DNA of 64,000 nt from Comamonas kerstersii (GCF_008801935.1 NZ_VZOT01000002.1:248001-312000), one strand, 5' to 3'; shown: positions 47,564 through 56,195, numbered from the stretch's first letter. Notes: generated by a model not told the origin, from the sequence alone. Numbers and translations are program-made.

Positions 47564-47760
47564 GAGTTTGGCAGTCCTGTGAACTTGTATTCCCTTGGAA
47601 AAGGGCTGCCCAGGCGAACGGCTGAAACGCCCGAACAGACTGGGCGGTACGCTCCCCGGTGGTTGGCAGGGCTGACAGGCCCTGCAGCGATTCCACGTCA
47701 GTGCAAGGCAGTGGAAAAACTGCTGCACCTATCGCCAGTTGCGTACCCTGTAAGTGTAGC
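47564..47760 (-). promoter_or_regulatory. structured glyA leader of unknown class
   Basis: On the mRNA three hairpins occur in a row before the glyA start: CAGGGC/GCCCTG (47684-47667), GCCCAG/CTGGGC enclosing 26 nt (47645-47608), and CCCTT/AAGGG (47605-47592). The frame is open but codon use does not match the gene. I do not recognise a glycine, SAM, SAH or THF riboswitch motif. Confidence 0.4.
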
Positions 47761-47785
47761 CCAGCCGCCATACCCTAGAAACAAC

Positions 47786-47832
47786 AATGCACAAGCACTG
47801 CAGAAGCTCTGGGCTCTACGCGTGCCTGTGCA
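47786..47832 (-). terminator. possible terminator after the lytic transglycosylase gene
   Basis: ATGCACA (47786-47792) pairs with TGTGCAT (47826-47832), extended by an inner GCAC/GTGC. On the minus strand TTGTTGTTTC follows. It lies 28 nt after the transglycosylase stop. Confidence 0.35.
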
Positions 47833-47860
47833 TTGGGGCGCAGCAGGGGTCTATGGGCAA

Positions 47861-48754
47861 TCAGAGGTTGGAGCTTGCCACCACCTGAGATGCTTCATCC
47901 TGGGTACGGTTCACCGCCACGGAAGCGGGGCCTTCGGTCTCTGCGGCCTTTTGTTCAGCAGCAGCTTCGCCCTCTTCCATCTTGATCGGGGTGATCTGGC
48001 GCTTGGCCACCAGGCCTGGGCGCACGGTGGTTTCAGGCGTGGAACGACCTGCTACCTGACGCATGCGGCTGTGCTCAGCCAGCACCTTGGCAACATAGCC
48101 ACCGTCATTGCCATGGTTGGCAGCACCGACGTAGTACTTGAGTGCACCTTCCACCGAGCCGGTGATCTGCATGTACTCACGCAAAATCGACGCCCCCACA
48201 CGCAGATTGCTGATGGGGTCAAACGCGGCATGGTTGCCGCCAAAGTTGTCGTATTTCTCGGTGTGCACACGCGTCATCACCTGCATTAGTCCCTGCGCAC
48301 CGACAGAGCTTTGGGCAAACGGGTTAAAGCGCGACTCGATCGCCATCACGGCCAGCAGCAGTGTGGGGTCGATCTTGTACTGCTCACCAATCTGGTAAGC
48401 CTCTTCCACCAGCGCACCAATGGGCTCAGGTGCCACGCGGTACTTTTTGCTGATCCAGTACGCAACAGCGGCCTGGTCTTTCGGCAATTCCTTGGGGTTC
48501 ACAGCCGTTGCGCGCTCAATCGCGCTGGGCTCGGGTGTGACCCCGACCACAGCAACATGCCGCTCCTGCAGCCAGGTGCGCAGCTGTGCCTCGCCTTGCT
48601 GACGCAACTCAGGTTGCGCAAACAATGCGATAGCAGCAAATGCAACAACCAGACCGATGAGGGCAAAGCTGTTGTGGGTAATTTCAAGAAAACCCTCGGC
48701 GATGTCTGACGCTATCGTGCGTACAGAAGCCGCCCAGTTTCCTGACTTGGACAT
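47861..48754 (-). CDS. membrane-anchored lytic transglycosylase (SLT domain)
   Basis: 297 residues. A short cytoplasmic N terminus is followed by one membrane helix (about 33-50; LIGLVVAFAAIALFA) and a periplasmic SLT domain (about 120-235). The catalytic glutamate is in LLAVMAIESRFNPFAQSSVGAQGLMQVM, and GASILREYMQITGSVEGALKYYVGAAN is the conserved later segment (normally A-x-Y-N-G/A-G). The enzyme cleaves peptidoglycan glycan strands. The C-terminal ~50 residues are a Glu/Ala-rich tail. ATG at 48754 with AAGGAAA upstream. It is 297 nt upstream of glyA on the same strand. Confidence 0.9.
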   Translation of the reverse strand: MSKSGNWAASVRTIASDIAEGFLEITHNSFALIGLVVAFAAIALFAQPELRQQGEAQLRTWLQERHVAVVGVTPEPSAIERATAVNPKELPKDQAAVAYWISKKYRVAPEPIGALVEEAYQIGEQYKIDPTLLLAVMAIESRFNPFAQSSVGAQGLMQVMTRVHTEKYDNFGGNHAAFDPISNLRVGASILREYMQITGSVEGALKYYVGAANHGNDGGYVAKVLAEHSRMRQVAGRSTPETTVRPGLVAKRQITPIKMEEGEAAAEQKAAETEGPASVAVNRTQDEASQVVASSNL

Positions 48755-49117
48755 GGCGTTTCCTTTCTCGAGGCTGGATATAGGCCGCAGAGGGCGCACT
48801 GGCAAACCAGCCTGGGTTCGATAGCTACTGTCATCTCATGCAACACCCCAGCGCCTTGGGGGCATGAGCATCCGTCAACGAACGGACTGAGCAAATGCGA
48901 AGACGAACCGTGTTGTGGTTCGAAGTGGGCGGATTCTATGTTTCGCCCAAATTACCAGTCAACACTTTTAAATAAATTTAATATGATTTTTTCTTATTTG
49001 AGACGCTTTATCGACCACAGCAGACGTCAGAAATCTAGGTAAAAACCATGATTTACGAGTGCTACGCCCACTTATAGCGCCATTCAAGCTTTTCTGTTTG
49101 ATTTTTCCAATAAAGTG

Positions 49118-49132
49118 ATTGATTTAATCAAT
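49118..49132. promoter_or_regulatory. perfect 15-bp palindrome, possible operator
   Basis: ATTGATTTAATCAAT: 7-bp arms around one base, in the AT-rich gap. It could be a repressor or activator site or a chance event in AT-rich DNA; no regulator gene is adjacent. Confidence 0.3.
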
Positions 49133-49203
49133 AAAGCAGCAAAAAACAGGAATTTTGTGGCTCAACAGCACCAAAAAGCGTACGCAATCGGCTGTGCATA
49201 CAC

Positions 49204-49243
49204 GAAAAAATGGCCTGCAAACTCTGTCTGAGGCTTGCAGGCC
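49204..49243 (-). terminator. terminator of the CBS-domain gene
   Basis: GGCCTGCAA (49212-49220) pairs perfectly with TTGCAGGCC (49235-49243). On the minus strand it is followed by ATTTTTTCG, 10 nt after the stop. Confidence 0.88.
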
Positions 49244-49252
49244 GGTCGTAGA

Positions 49253-49705
49253 TCAGGAGGCGTTTTTTTCCTGTTCAGGCCAGTCGCGGATATAGGCCTT
49301 GAGCAATTTGTTCTCAAAGTTCTGGCTTTCCACCACGGCCTTGGCCACGTCATACAGGCTCACCACACCGATCAACTGGCGCTTGTCCATCACGGGCATG
49401 TAGCGCGCATGGTGGTCCAGAATCATGCGGCGCACTTCATCCAGCTCGGTTTCCGCTGTGCAGGTCAGCGGCGCATCGTCCATCACCGAACGCACACGGG
49501 TGGTGCCCAGGCTACCGCCGTTTTTGGCAATGGCCTGAATGACCTCGCGGAAAGTCAGCACGCCTACGACATCACCGTGCTCCATGACCACCAGTGAGCC
49601 CACGTCTTTTTCAGCCATCACGGCCACGGCATCTGCCAAGGCATCATCTGCCTGCGCCACATACAGGCTATTGCCTTTGAAGTGGAGAATGTCGCTCACT
49701 TTCAT
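49253..49705 (-). CDS. CBS-pair domain protein
   Basis: 150 residues consisting of two CBS domains: residues about 5-65 (LYVAQADDALADAVAVMAEKDVGSLVVMEHGDVVGVLTFREVI) and 75-130 (LTCTAETELDEVRRMILDHHARYMPVMDKRQLIGVVSLYDVAKAV). There is no fused enzyme. Such proteins bind adenine nucleotides and act as small regulators of unknown targets. The ATG at 49705 is preceded by TTTTGGAG. Single-gene unit with terminator. Confidence 0.92.
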   Translation of the reverse strand: MKVSDILHFKGNSLYVAQADDALADAVAVMAEKDVGSLVVMEHGDVVGVLTFREVIQAIAKNGGSLGTTRVRSVMDDAPLTCTAETELDEVRRMILDHHARYMPVMDKRQLIGVVSLYDVAKAVVESQNFENKLLKAYIRDWPEQEKNAS

Positions 49706-50008
49706 TGGTAGATCTCCAAAACCAAGTCTTTGTCCATGTGAACAAATATAGCCCACATCGACGGTGCCTCAACAACGCAAAGCCACAAGGCTTGCATCTT
49801 GCCCCGCAGCATTCAAAAAAATAGCGCTTTGCGCTGATGAAACCTTGTTTTCACAATATTTTTGCGTTCAATTCCATATCCAAGCAGCCTGAGGCGCTCT
49901 TTGCTTTGTAGCAGACGGTATCCTGCGTCACCAAGGCGCTGACCGCCCACAGCTTCTGTGCCAGCATTGCATCCACTCATACCTATATAGATCTATGGAG
50001 ACATTGCA
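49706..50008. other. divergent intergenic region before metY
   Basis: 303 bases. It holds the promoter of the CBS gene (minus) and metY (plus). CTATATAGATCTATGGAG near 49983-50000 combines an AT-rich -10-like stretch with the metY ribosome-binding site. I see no SAM riboswitch. Confidence 0.45.
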
Positions 50009-51307
50009 ATGCCCGGCTATAGCGACCCTGGCTTTGACACCCTGAGCCTGCATGCAGGCGCGCAGCCCGACCCGGCCACGGGTGCACGCGCGGTGCCAAT
50101 TCATCTGACCACGTCCTTTGTCTTTGAATCCAGCGACCACGCGGCCAGCCTGTTCAACCTGGAGAGACCGGGCCACGTCTACAGCCGCATCAGCAACCCG
50201 ACCAATGCCGTGCTGGAGCAGCGCGTAGCAGCGCTCGAAGGCGGCATTGGCGCAATTGCCGTAGCCAGCGGCCAGGCCGCCCTGCACCTGTCCATTGCCA
50301 CGCTCATGGGTGCGGGCAGCCATATCGTGGCGAGCACGGCACTGTATGGCGGCAGCCAGAACCTGCTGCACTACACGCTGCGCCGCTTTGGGATTGAAAC
50401 CACCTTTGTCCAACCCGGAGACATTGACGGCTGGAAGGCCGCCATCCGCCCCAACACCAAACTGTTTTTTGGCGAAACCGTGGGCAACCCGGCGCTGGAC
50501 GTGCTGGACATTCCCACCGTCTCGTACATCGCGCACGAAGCGGGTGTGCCGCTGCTGGTGGATTCCACGCTGACATCGCCGTGGCTCATCAAACCCTTTG
50601 AGCATGGGGCGGATCTGGTCTACCACTCAGCCACCAAGTTCCTCTGCGGCCACGGCACGGTGATAGGCGGCATCGTGGTGGATGGCGGCAGCTTTGACTG
50701 GGAAGCCTCGGGCAAATTCCCCGAACTGACCGAGCCCTACGACGGCTTTCACCACATGGTGTTCAGCGAAGAGAGCACGGTGGGCGCCTTTTTGCTGCGC
50801 GCACGCCGTGAGGGGCTGCGCGACTTTGGCGCCTGCATGAGTCCGCACAGTGCCTGGCTGATCCTGCAGGGCATTGAGACCCTGCCGCTGCGCATGGAGC
50901 GGCACATGAAGAACACCGAAAAAGTGGTGCAGTTCCTGGCCACCCACCCCATGGTCGCCCGTGTGGGCCACCCCATGCTGGAATCCCACCCTTCGCACCG
51001 CCTGGCGCAAAAACTGCTGCCGCGCGGCGCGGGCTCGGTGTTCAGCTTTGATATTGCAGGCAACCGCAACCAAGGCAAGAAGTTCATCGAGACGCTCAAA
51101 GTCTTCAGCCATCTGGCCAACGTGGGCGACTGCCGCAGCCTGGTGATCCACCCGGCCAGCACCACACACTCTCGCATGAGCGATGAAGCGCTGGCACAGG
51201 CTGGCATCGGTCAGGGCACGATTCGCCTGTCCATTGGCCTGGAAGATGCGGACGACCTGATCGACGACCTCAAGCGTGCGCTGAAGGCGGCAGAGAAAGC
51301 CGCCTGA
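50009..51307 (+). CDS. metY: O-acetylhomoserine sulfhydrylase (MetY-like)
   Basis: 432 residues, Cys/Met-metabolism PLP enzyme family. DTLSLHAGAQPDPATGARAVPIHLTTSFVF opens the protein; YSRISNPTNAVLEQRVAALEGG and the Schiff-base lysine in YHSATKFLCGHGTVIGG follow; the C terminus has GTIRLSIGLEDADDLIDDLKRAL. Insert length (432) suits O-acetylhomoserine aminocarboxypropyltransferases, which make homocysteine from sulfide, more than MetB/MetZ (about 390). O-succinylhomoserine as substrate cannot be excluded. ATG 8 nt after GGAG. A short-form repeat separates it from the hydrolase gene. Confidence 0.93.
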   Translation: MPGYSDPGFDTLSLHAGAQPDPATGARAVPIHLTTSFVFESSDHAASLFNLERPGHVYSRISNPTNAVLEQRVAALEGGIGAIAVASGQAALHLSIATLMGAGSHIVASTALYGGSQNLLHYTLRRFGIETTFVQPGDIDGWKAAIRPNTKLFFGETVGNPALDVLDIPTVSYIAHEAGVPLLVDSTLTSPWLIKPFEHGADLVYHSATKFLCGHGTVIGGIVVDGGSFDWEASGKFPELTEPYDGFHHMVFSEESTVGAFLLRARREGLRDFGACMSPHSAWLILQGIETLPLRMERHMKNTEKVVQFLATHPMVARVGHPMLESHPSHRLAQKLLPRGAGSVFSFDIAGNRNQGKKFIETLKVFSHLANVGDCRSLVIHPASTTHSRMSDEALAQAGIGQGTIRLSIGLEDADDLIDDLKRALKAAEKAA

Positions 51308-51321
51308 AATTCATAACAAAA

Positions 51322-51360
51322 ACAGCCACTAGCGCTTATCTATATTGCGGAGACAGCTAT
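51322..51360. repeat. short-form dispersed repeat providing the next gene's RBS
   Basis: ACAGCCACTAGCGCTTATC, spacer, GGAGACAGCTAT. It matches the 9096 element in both halves. The GGAG and the AT of the hydrolase ATG (51359) lie inside the copy, so the repeat supplies the translation start signals. Confidence 0.7.
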
Positions 51361-52180
51361 GTTTTTTAAAGTCAATGACTCACAGCTTTACGCCTACACC
51401 GGCGGCAGGCCTTTTGATGCCACCAAGCCCACCGCCATCCTGATTCACGGCGTGCTCTGCGACCACAGCGTCTGGGCGCTGCAAAGCCGCTATCTGGCCC
51501 ACCACGGCTGGAATGTGCTGGCCATAGATCTGCCCGGCCACTGCCGCAGCAACGGCGCTGCCCCTGACAGCGTGGAAGCCGCAGCACACACCATCGCCCA
51601 GCTCATGGATGCCGCTGGCCTGCAGCAGGCGGCCTTGGTTGGCCACAGCTGGGGCAGCCTGATTGCACTGGAAGCTGCGGCACAGCTCGGCCCACGCGTG
51701 AGCCATCTGGCCCTGGTCGGCACGGCATATCCCATGAAAGTCTCTGCTGCCCTGCTCGAAAGCGCACAGCACACGCCGGAAAAAGCGATTGCCATGATTC
51801 AGACCTTCTCGCGCGCCACGCTCTCGCCGCCCAGCGGTGCGGGCAGCTGGGTCCATGGCGCGGGCATGGCGCTGGGCCGCCGTGTGCTGGCGAGCAACCA
51901 CAACACCAATCTGCTCTACACGGGCTTCAAGGCCTGCGACAGCTACGCCAACGGCGAGCAAGCCATTGCCGCCGTGCAGTGCCCTGTTCTGTTTGCGCTG
52001 GGCCAGCAGGACCAGATGACACCGCCCAAAGCCGCACAAGGACTGATCAATGCCGCCAAGGCGGCAGGCAAGCAGGTGCAAACGGTGATGCTGCCCATGG
52101 GCCACAACCAGATGACAGAGGCACCCGACGAAACGCTGTTTGCGCTGCGCGATTTTCTGACACAGCCTGTCAGGGCCTGA
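51359..52180 (+). CDS. alpha/beta hydrolase
   Basis: 273 residues. LIHGVLCDHSVWALQSRYLAHHGWNVLAIDLPGHCRS has the oxyanion HG and the following strand; the nucleophile is in ALVGHSWGSLIALEAA (GHSWG), the acid in ALGQQDQMTPPKAA and the His in MGHNQMTEAPDETL. Substrate unknown; esterase or thioesterase activity would fit. The ATG and ribosome-binding site come from a dispersed repeat. It probably belongs to the metY transcript, because no terminator separates them. A bidirectional terminator follows. Confidence 0.9.
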   Translation: MFFKVNDSQLYAYTGGRPFDATKPTAILIHGVLCDHSVWALQSRYLAHHGWNVLAIDLPGHCRSNGAAPDSVEAAAHTIAQLMDAAGLQQAALVGHSWGSLIALEAAAQLGPRVSHLALVGTAYPMKVSAALLESAQHTPEKAIAMIQTFSRATLSPPSGAGSWVHGAGMALGRRVLASNHNTNLLYTGFKACDSYANGEQAIAAVQCPVLFALGQQDQMTPPKAAQGLINAAKAAGKQVQTVMLPMGHNQMTEAPDETLFALRDFLTQPVRA

Positions 52181-52255
52181 GTTACGGGCTGAAGTTTTTC
52201 GCAACCCTGCCGATACAGGCAGCAACTGCATCGCACCAAGTCTAGGTGGATGTCA

Positions 52256-52293
52256 AAAAGCCCCGGCTGCAGCAGCAACCGGGGCTTTCGTTT
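52256..52293 (+). terminator. bidirectional terminator
   Basis: AAAGCCCCGG pairs with CCGGGGCTTT, with A and T runs on both sides. It lies between the hydrolase (plus) and the acyl-CoA ligase (minus), which converge. Confidence 0.92.
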
Positions 52294-52314
52294 TGGAGCA
52301 TGCAGCGGGCTGAT

Positions 52315-54153
52315 TTAAGCCACGCGGCGCTTGCCGTACAGCCCTTCAATATCTTCCGCGTAACGCTCCATGACCTGCTTGCGCTTGACCTTGAGCGTAG
52401 GCGTGAGCAGCTGGTTTTCCACGCTCCAGGGCTCCATGCTCAGCAACAAAGCACGGGGCTGTGCGTAGCTGGGGAAATCGGCGCTCAAGGCCTGCAGACG
52501 CTTGAGCACGGTCTGAACCACTGCAGGCTGGCGCAGGGTTTCCAGGCTCTGCCCATCCCAGCCCTGCTCGGCCGCAAGCACGGCCCAGTTCTCGGCATTG
52601 AGCACAGCAATCGCGCTGACATAAGGGCGGTGATCGCCCAGCACCATGATCTGGTCGATCAGCGGATCAGCCAGCAGGGCCAGTTCCAGATCGGCGGGCG
52701 AGAGCTTTTCACCCGTCGATGTCACGATGATTTCCTTCAGGCGCCCCATCAGGCGGATACGACCACGCACCAGCTCGGCCTGGTCGCCCGTACGCAGCCA
52801 GCCGTCTTCGGTAAAAGCAGCGGCCGTGTCTTCAGGGCGCTTCCAGTAGCCCTTCATCACCGTGGGGCCACGCACCTGCAGCTCGCGCTGCTCACCAATG
52901 CGTACCTGCACGCAGGGCAGTGGTTCGCCCACGGTGGCGGGGTCATTGCTGTCCGGCGTGACCACGGAAATCACAGGCGTGGTTTCCGTCATGCCATAGC
53001 CTTGCAGCAAGGTCACACCCAGCGCCAGGAACACCTTGGCTGTGCTGTGTGGAATGGCTGCGCCACCGGTAATCGCCATGCGCACACAGCCACCAAACAG
53101 GTTGGCAATCTGCTCCGACAGCGCAGGGTAGGCCGCAGGCGCTGGCGTGCCAATCAGGCTGGCGTCGTGCTTGTGCAAGTCCGTAATGCCCTGGCGTGCA
53201 CAGAAGTTGGCCCAGCCCCACTCCACGCAGCGAAAGAAGGCTTCGCGCTCATCCTCAGGGCCTGCCAGCACTTTTTCCAGCACCTTGGCATGGGCGCGTT
53301 CGTAGATGCGCGGCACACACACGAGGATGGTGGGCTTTTCAGTCTGCATGTCCTGCATCAACAGTGCTGCCGAGCGCGCATACGAGGTGCAGGCGCCGCA
53401 GGCAATGCTCAGGTAGTAGCCGCAGGTGCGTTCAAAGGTGTGCGACAGCGGCAGGAATGACAGAAAGCGGTCGTCTTCATTGGGACCCAGACGATCGACA
53501 AAATCCGTCACGTCTGCCAGCACGTTGCCGTGCGTGAGCATCACGCCCTTGGGCTTGCCCGTGGTGCCCGAGGTGTAGACGATGGCCGCCACATCTTCTC
53601 GTTGCGGCAGGGCGGGGGCAGGTGCATCTGCCAGCGCTTCGCCTTCCTGCAGCCACTGCGCCAGGCTGAGCACGCGGGGTTCGCCCGGCTGGGCAGGTAC
53701 ATCTTCTGGCAAATCAATGACCACCACCGTACGCAGGCTGGCCATGGCGTATTCGGTGCCACGCACGCGCTCCCACTGGCTCAGGCTGGACAGCACCAGC
53801 AGGCTGATTTCTGCATTGTCAAAAATGTAGGCAATGCTGGCGGGGTTATCGGTGCTGTGCACGGGCACCGCAATCGCTCCAATCTGCAGGGCCGCCTGGT
53901 CCATGCACATGGCATATATGCTGTTGGGCAGCCAGATGCCCACACGGTCTGCATGCACAATGCCGCTGCGCTGCAAGGCACAGCGGTACTGCATCACGGC
54001 TGCTCCCACTTCGCCCCAGCTCAGCTGCTTCCAGGGCAGGTCTTTGCCCACAGATTCACGATAGGCTGGCAGTGCCGGGCTGGCAGCAACACGTGCCTGC
54101 AACATATGGGCCAGGCTGGCTTGTTGCCATGGTGGAGAGACAGTTACGCTCAT
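52315..54153 (-). CDS. long-chain acyl-CoA synthetase (AMP-dependent ligase)
   Basis: 612 residues, ANL superfamily, FadD15/ACSL-like branch. ATP loop IVYTSGTTGKPKGVMLTHGN, LSFLPLSHTFERTCGYY, LLQGYGMTETTPVISV, GWLRTGD, GRLKEIIVTSTGEKLSP and the C-terminal TPTLKVKRKQVMERY (catalytic Lys) are all present. It activates long-chain fatty acids with ATP and CoA; chain length is inferred from the branch. The ATG at 54153 (MSVTVSPP) is used; one at 54174 is possible and neither has a strong ribosome-binding site. Confidence 0.92.
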   Translation of the reverse strand: MSVTVSPPWQQASLAHMLQARVAASPALPAYRESVGKDLPWKQLSWGEVGAAVMQYRCALQRSGIVHADRVGIWLPNSIYAMCMDQAALQIGAIAVPVHSTDNPASIAYIFDNAEISLLVLSSLSQWERVRGTEYAMASLRTVVVIDLPEDVPAQPGEPRVLSLAQWLQEGEALADAPAPALPQREDVAAIVYTSGTTGKPKGVMLTHGNVLADVTDFVDRLGPNEDDRFLSFLPLSHTFERTCGYYLSIACGACTSYARSAALLMQDMQTEKPTILVCVPRIYERAHAKVLEKVLAGPEDEREAFFRCVEWGWANFCARQGITDLHKHDASLIGTPAPAAYPALSEQIANLFGGCVRMAITGGAAIPHSTAKVFLALGVTLLQGYGMTETTPVISVVTPDSNDPATVGEPLPCVQVRIGEQRELQVRGPTVMKGYWKRPEDTAAAFTEDGWLRTGDQAELVRGRIRLMGRLKEIIVTSTGEKLSPADLELALLADPLIDQIMVLGDHRPYVSAIAVLNAENWAVLAAEQGWDGQSLETLRQPAVVQTVLKRLQALSADFPSYAQPRALLLSMEPWSVENQLLTPTLKVKRKQVMERYAEDIEGLYGKRRVA

Positions 54154-54329
54154 ACGAGATAAAAATAAATGCACCAGAGCACAGCCTAAGGCCGTGCTCC
54201 AAGCGTACGTGTAGGTTGACAGGGAATTGGCCAGCAGGCCGGACCTGCGCAGGTCTGCTGCTTCTCATCCAGAGATCCATGCCAGATGCTGCATGCCATA
54301 CGCATACTTCTGTTCTGACACACCAAGGT

Positions 54330-54391
54330 AAAAGGCCTTGGTAGTACTGCAGCATGACATCTATGCTAGCGAACACTTACCAAGGCCTTTT
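54330..54391. terminator. long inverted repeat after yihY, probable terminator
   Basis: AAAAGGCCTTGGTA (54330-54343) and TACCAAGGCCTTTT (54378-54391), a perfect 14-bp match, with a smaller AGCAT/ATGCT hairpin in the 34-nt loop. It lies 65 nt after the yihY stop (minus). The T runs are short. Confidence 0.5.
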
Positions 54392-54456
54392 TGCTTCCAA
54401 TAAAGAAGCATTTAGCGCTTATCCATCAAGGGTTTACGCCATAAAACACCAATATT

Positions 54457-55746
54457 TTACCTTGGCAAGCCCAGACCTGCAGGCGCTGGCACGCCAGCCT
54501 CAGCCGGCAGCACCTGGCGCAGCGCGCACTCTGCCCACCCGCTTTGCTGCCACAAGGTCGCTGTACTTTCCGTCTGCGCAAGCAACATGTGCTCCATCAG
54601 CGGTGCAAGCAAGGTCGTATCCGGGTCAGCCAGCAGCACAAAGCAGGGCTCGCCTTCTTCCAGATAAGCCGTGCCACTGGCAGGCATGGCCGCCACCCAG
54701 CGCAGGCTCGTCAAAGCGCCAAGTGCTGCTTCCAGCTGCAGCTTGCTCACGCGCAGTCGCTTGGCCAGTACGCGCGCAGACAGACCACGCTGAGGCTGCG
54801 TGCGCAGGGGGTCGAGCACTGCAATAGCTTCCAGCGCCAGCGCCAGCTGCCAGCCCGCATGGCGCATATCACGTGCAGAACCCGCCAGCAGACCGGGCAA
54901 ATAGGCGGCAACGACGGCACCGAGCAGAAAGATGATCCAGCAGGTGTAGATCCAGATCAGCAAGATAGGCAGCGTGGCGAACGTGCCATAAATGGCCGAG
55001 TACGTGGGCACTGTGGACAGATACATGCCCAGCGCCGTCTTGGCCAGCCCCATGCCGATCGCCACAAACAGACCACCCGCCCAGGCATAGCGCCACTTCA
55101 CCGGGGTATTGGGCACGAAGTGGTATAGCGCCGTCATGGCTGCGGACAGCAACAGGAACTCCAGTGAATTAAAGGCTACCTGTGCGCTCTCCGGCAGCAC
55201 TGCCACCAGCCCACGCGAGGCAGAGAGCACATAGGACGTGGTCGCAATGCTCAGCCCCATGAGCAGCGGACCAAACGTGAGCACGCCCCAATAGATCAGC
55301 AGCCGCTGCCCCAGTGGACGCATGCGGGGCACGCGCCAGATGCGGTTGAGGGTCTTGTCCATGGTCAGAATCAAGCTGACCACGGTGAGCAGCAAAAAGG
55401 CCAGCCCCACAATACCCAGCTGACTGGCCTTGCTGGCAAACTGCGTCAGATAGTCAATCACCTGCTCGGCAATCTCTACGGGGATCAGCTTGTCGATCAG
55501 CCAGGTCTGCAAGGTTTCCTGCAGACGCCCAAAGCTGGGGAAAGCCGTAAACACGGCCAGCAACACCGTGAAAAATGGCACCAGCGCCAGCAGCGTCGTG
55601 AACGTAAGACTGCTGGCTGTCAGGCCCAGCTGGTCTTCACTGAAGCGTTGCTTGAGGATGTGCAAGGTATTGCGCCAGGGAAATGTGCGCAGCATTTGCC
55701 CCAGCTGAACCAGCCGCTGGCGTGCACGGTGAAAAATCTCAGACAT
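54457..55746 (-). CDS. YihY/BrkB-family inner-membrane protein
   Basis: 429 residues. The first ~300 residues hold six membrane helices with the YihY signature: RFSEDQLGLTASSLTFTTLLALVPFFTVLLAVFTAFPSF and TLNRIWRVPRMRPLGQRLLIYW, then YAWAGGLFVAIGMGLAKTALGMYLS and YSAIYGTFATLPILLIWIYTCWIIFLLGA. A ~120-residue cytoplasmic C-terminal part (LRTQPQRGLSARVLAKRLRVSKLQLEAAL) looks like a winged helix. The family was once called RNase BN in error; its function is still unclear. It starts 21 nt from the divergent DUF2069 gene. Confidence 0.92.
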   Translation of the reverse strand: MSEIFHRARQRLVQLGQMLRTFPWRNTLHILKQRFSEDQLGLTASSLTFTTLLALVPFFTVLLAVFTAFPSFGRLQETLQTWLIDKLIPVEIAEQVIDYLTQFASKASQLGIVGLAFLLLTVVSLILTMDKTLNRIWRVPRMRPLGQRLLIYWGVLTFGPLLMGLSIATTSYVLSASRGLVAVLPESAQVAFNSLEFLLLSAAMTALYHFVPNTPVKWRYAWAGGLFVAIGMGLAKTALGMYLSTVPTYSAIYGTFATLPILLIWIYTCWIIFLLGAVVAAYLPGLLAGSARDMRHAGWQLALALEAIAVLDPLRTQPQRGLSARVLAKRLRVSKLQLEAALGALTSLRWVAAMPASGTAYLEEGEPCFVLLADPDTTLLAPLMEHMLLAQTESTATLWQQSGWAECALRQVLPAEAGVPAPAGLGLPR

Positions 55747-55767
55747 GGGCCGTATGATGCCACCCCA

Positions 55768-56181
55768 ATGAATTCTGCAAGCAACAATTTCTCCGGCAGC
55801 CCCGTCGTTGCTGCCTCTCGCTGGCTGGCCGTAGGCAGCCTGCTGGGCCTGATCATTCTGTGCGTCGCATGGGAGCTGTGGCTGGCACCGCTGCGCCCCG
55901 GCGGCTCCTGGCTGGTGCTCAAGGCCCTGCCGCTGTGTATTCCGCTGGTGGGCCTGCTCAAGCGCCGCATGTATACCTACCGCTGGGTCAGCCTGCTGAT
56001 CTGGCTGTACTTCACCGAAGGCGTGGTCCGTGCCTGGAGTGACCGGGCACCGGGCAACTACCTTGCCATGCTGGAAATCTTTTTCTGCCTGCTGCTGTTT
56101 GTGGCCTGTGTACTGCATGTGCGTATCCGCCTGCAGACCGCCAAGGCTCAGCCCGCAGCACCAGTCACACCAGAACATTGA
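55768..56181 (+). CDS. DUF2069 membrane protein
   Basis: 137 residues with four hydrophobic segments (about 20-37, 42-60, 70-83, 95-114). WELWLAPLRPGGSWLVLKALPLCIPLVGLLKRRMYTYRWVSLLIWLYFTEGVVRAWSD matches the compact DUF2069 family in proteobacteria. No enzymatic motif. It starts 21 nt from the divergent yihY, so the two share a promoter region inside each other's 5' ends, and lies 14 nt before the FAD oxidase gene, probably in one unit. Confidence 0.85.
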   Translation: MNSASNNFSGSPVVAASRWLAVGSLLGLIILCVAWELWLAPLRPGGSWLVLKALPLCIPLVGLLKRRMYTYRWVSLLIWLYFTEGVVRAWSDRAPGNYLAMLEIFFCLLLFVACVLHVRIRLQTAKAQPAAPVTPEH

Positions 56182-56195
56182 GAAAGCAAAGAGAC

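Larger units (their letters stand above)
48755..49252. other. AT-rich intergenic region
   Basis: 498 bases without a convincing gene. 48835-48868 contains a hairpin (CTCATGC/GCATGAG with inner CCCC/GGGG) in the transglycosylase leader. From about 48955 to 49200 the DNA is clearly AT-rich compared with its surroundings and holds a perfect 15-bp palindrome. The right end carries the terminator of the CBS gene. Confidence 0.55.

Noticed and set aside
47564-47760. Glycine or SAM riboswitch before glyA
   Set aside because: The conserved core sequences of those classes are not visible; only generic hairpins are. Kept as an unclassified leader.
49706-50008. SAM riboswitch upstream of metY
   Set aside because: No SAM-I, SAM-II or SAH core motif could be found in the 300 nt before the gene.
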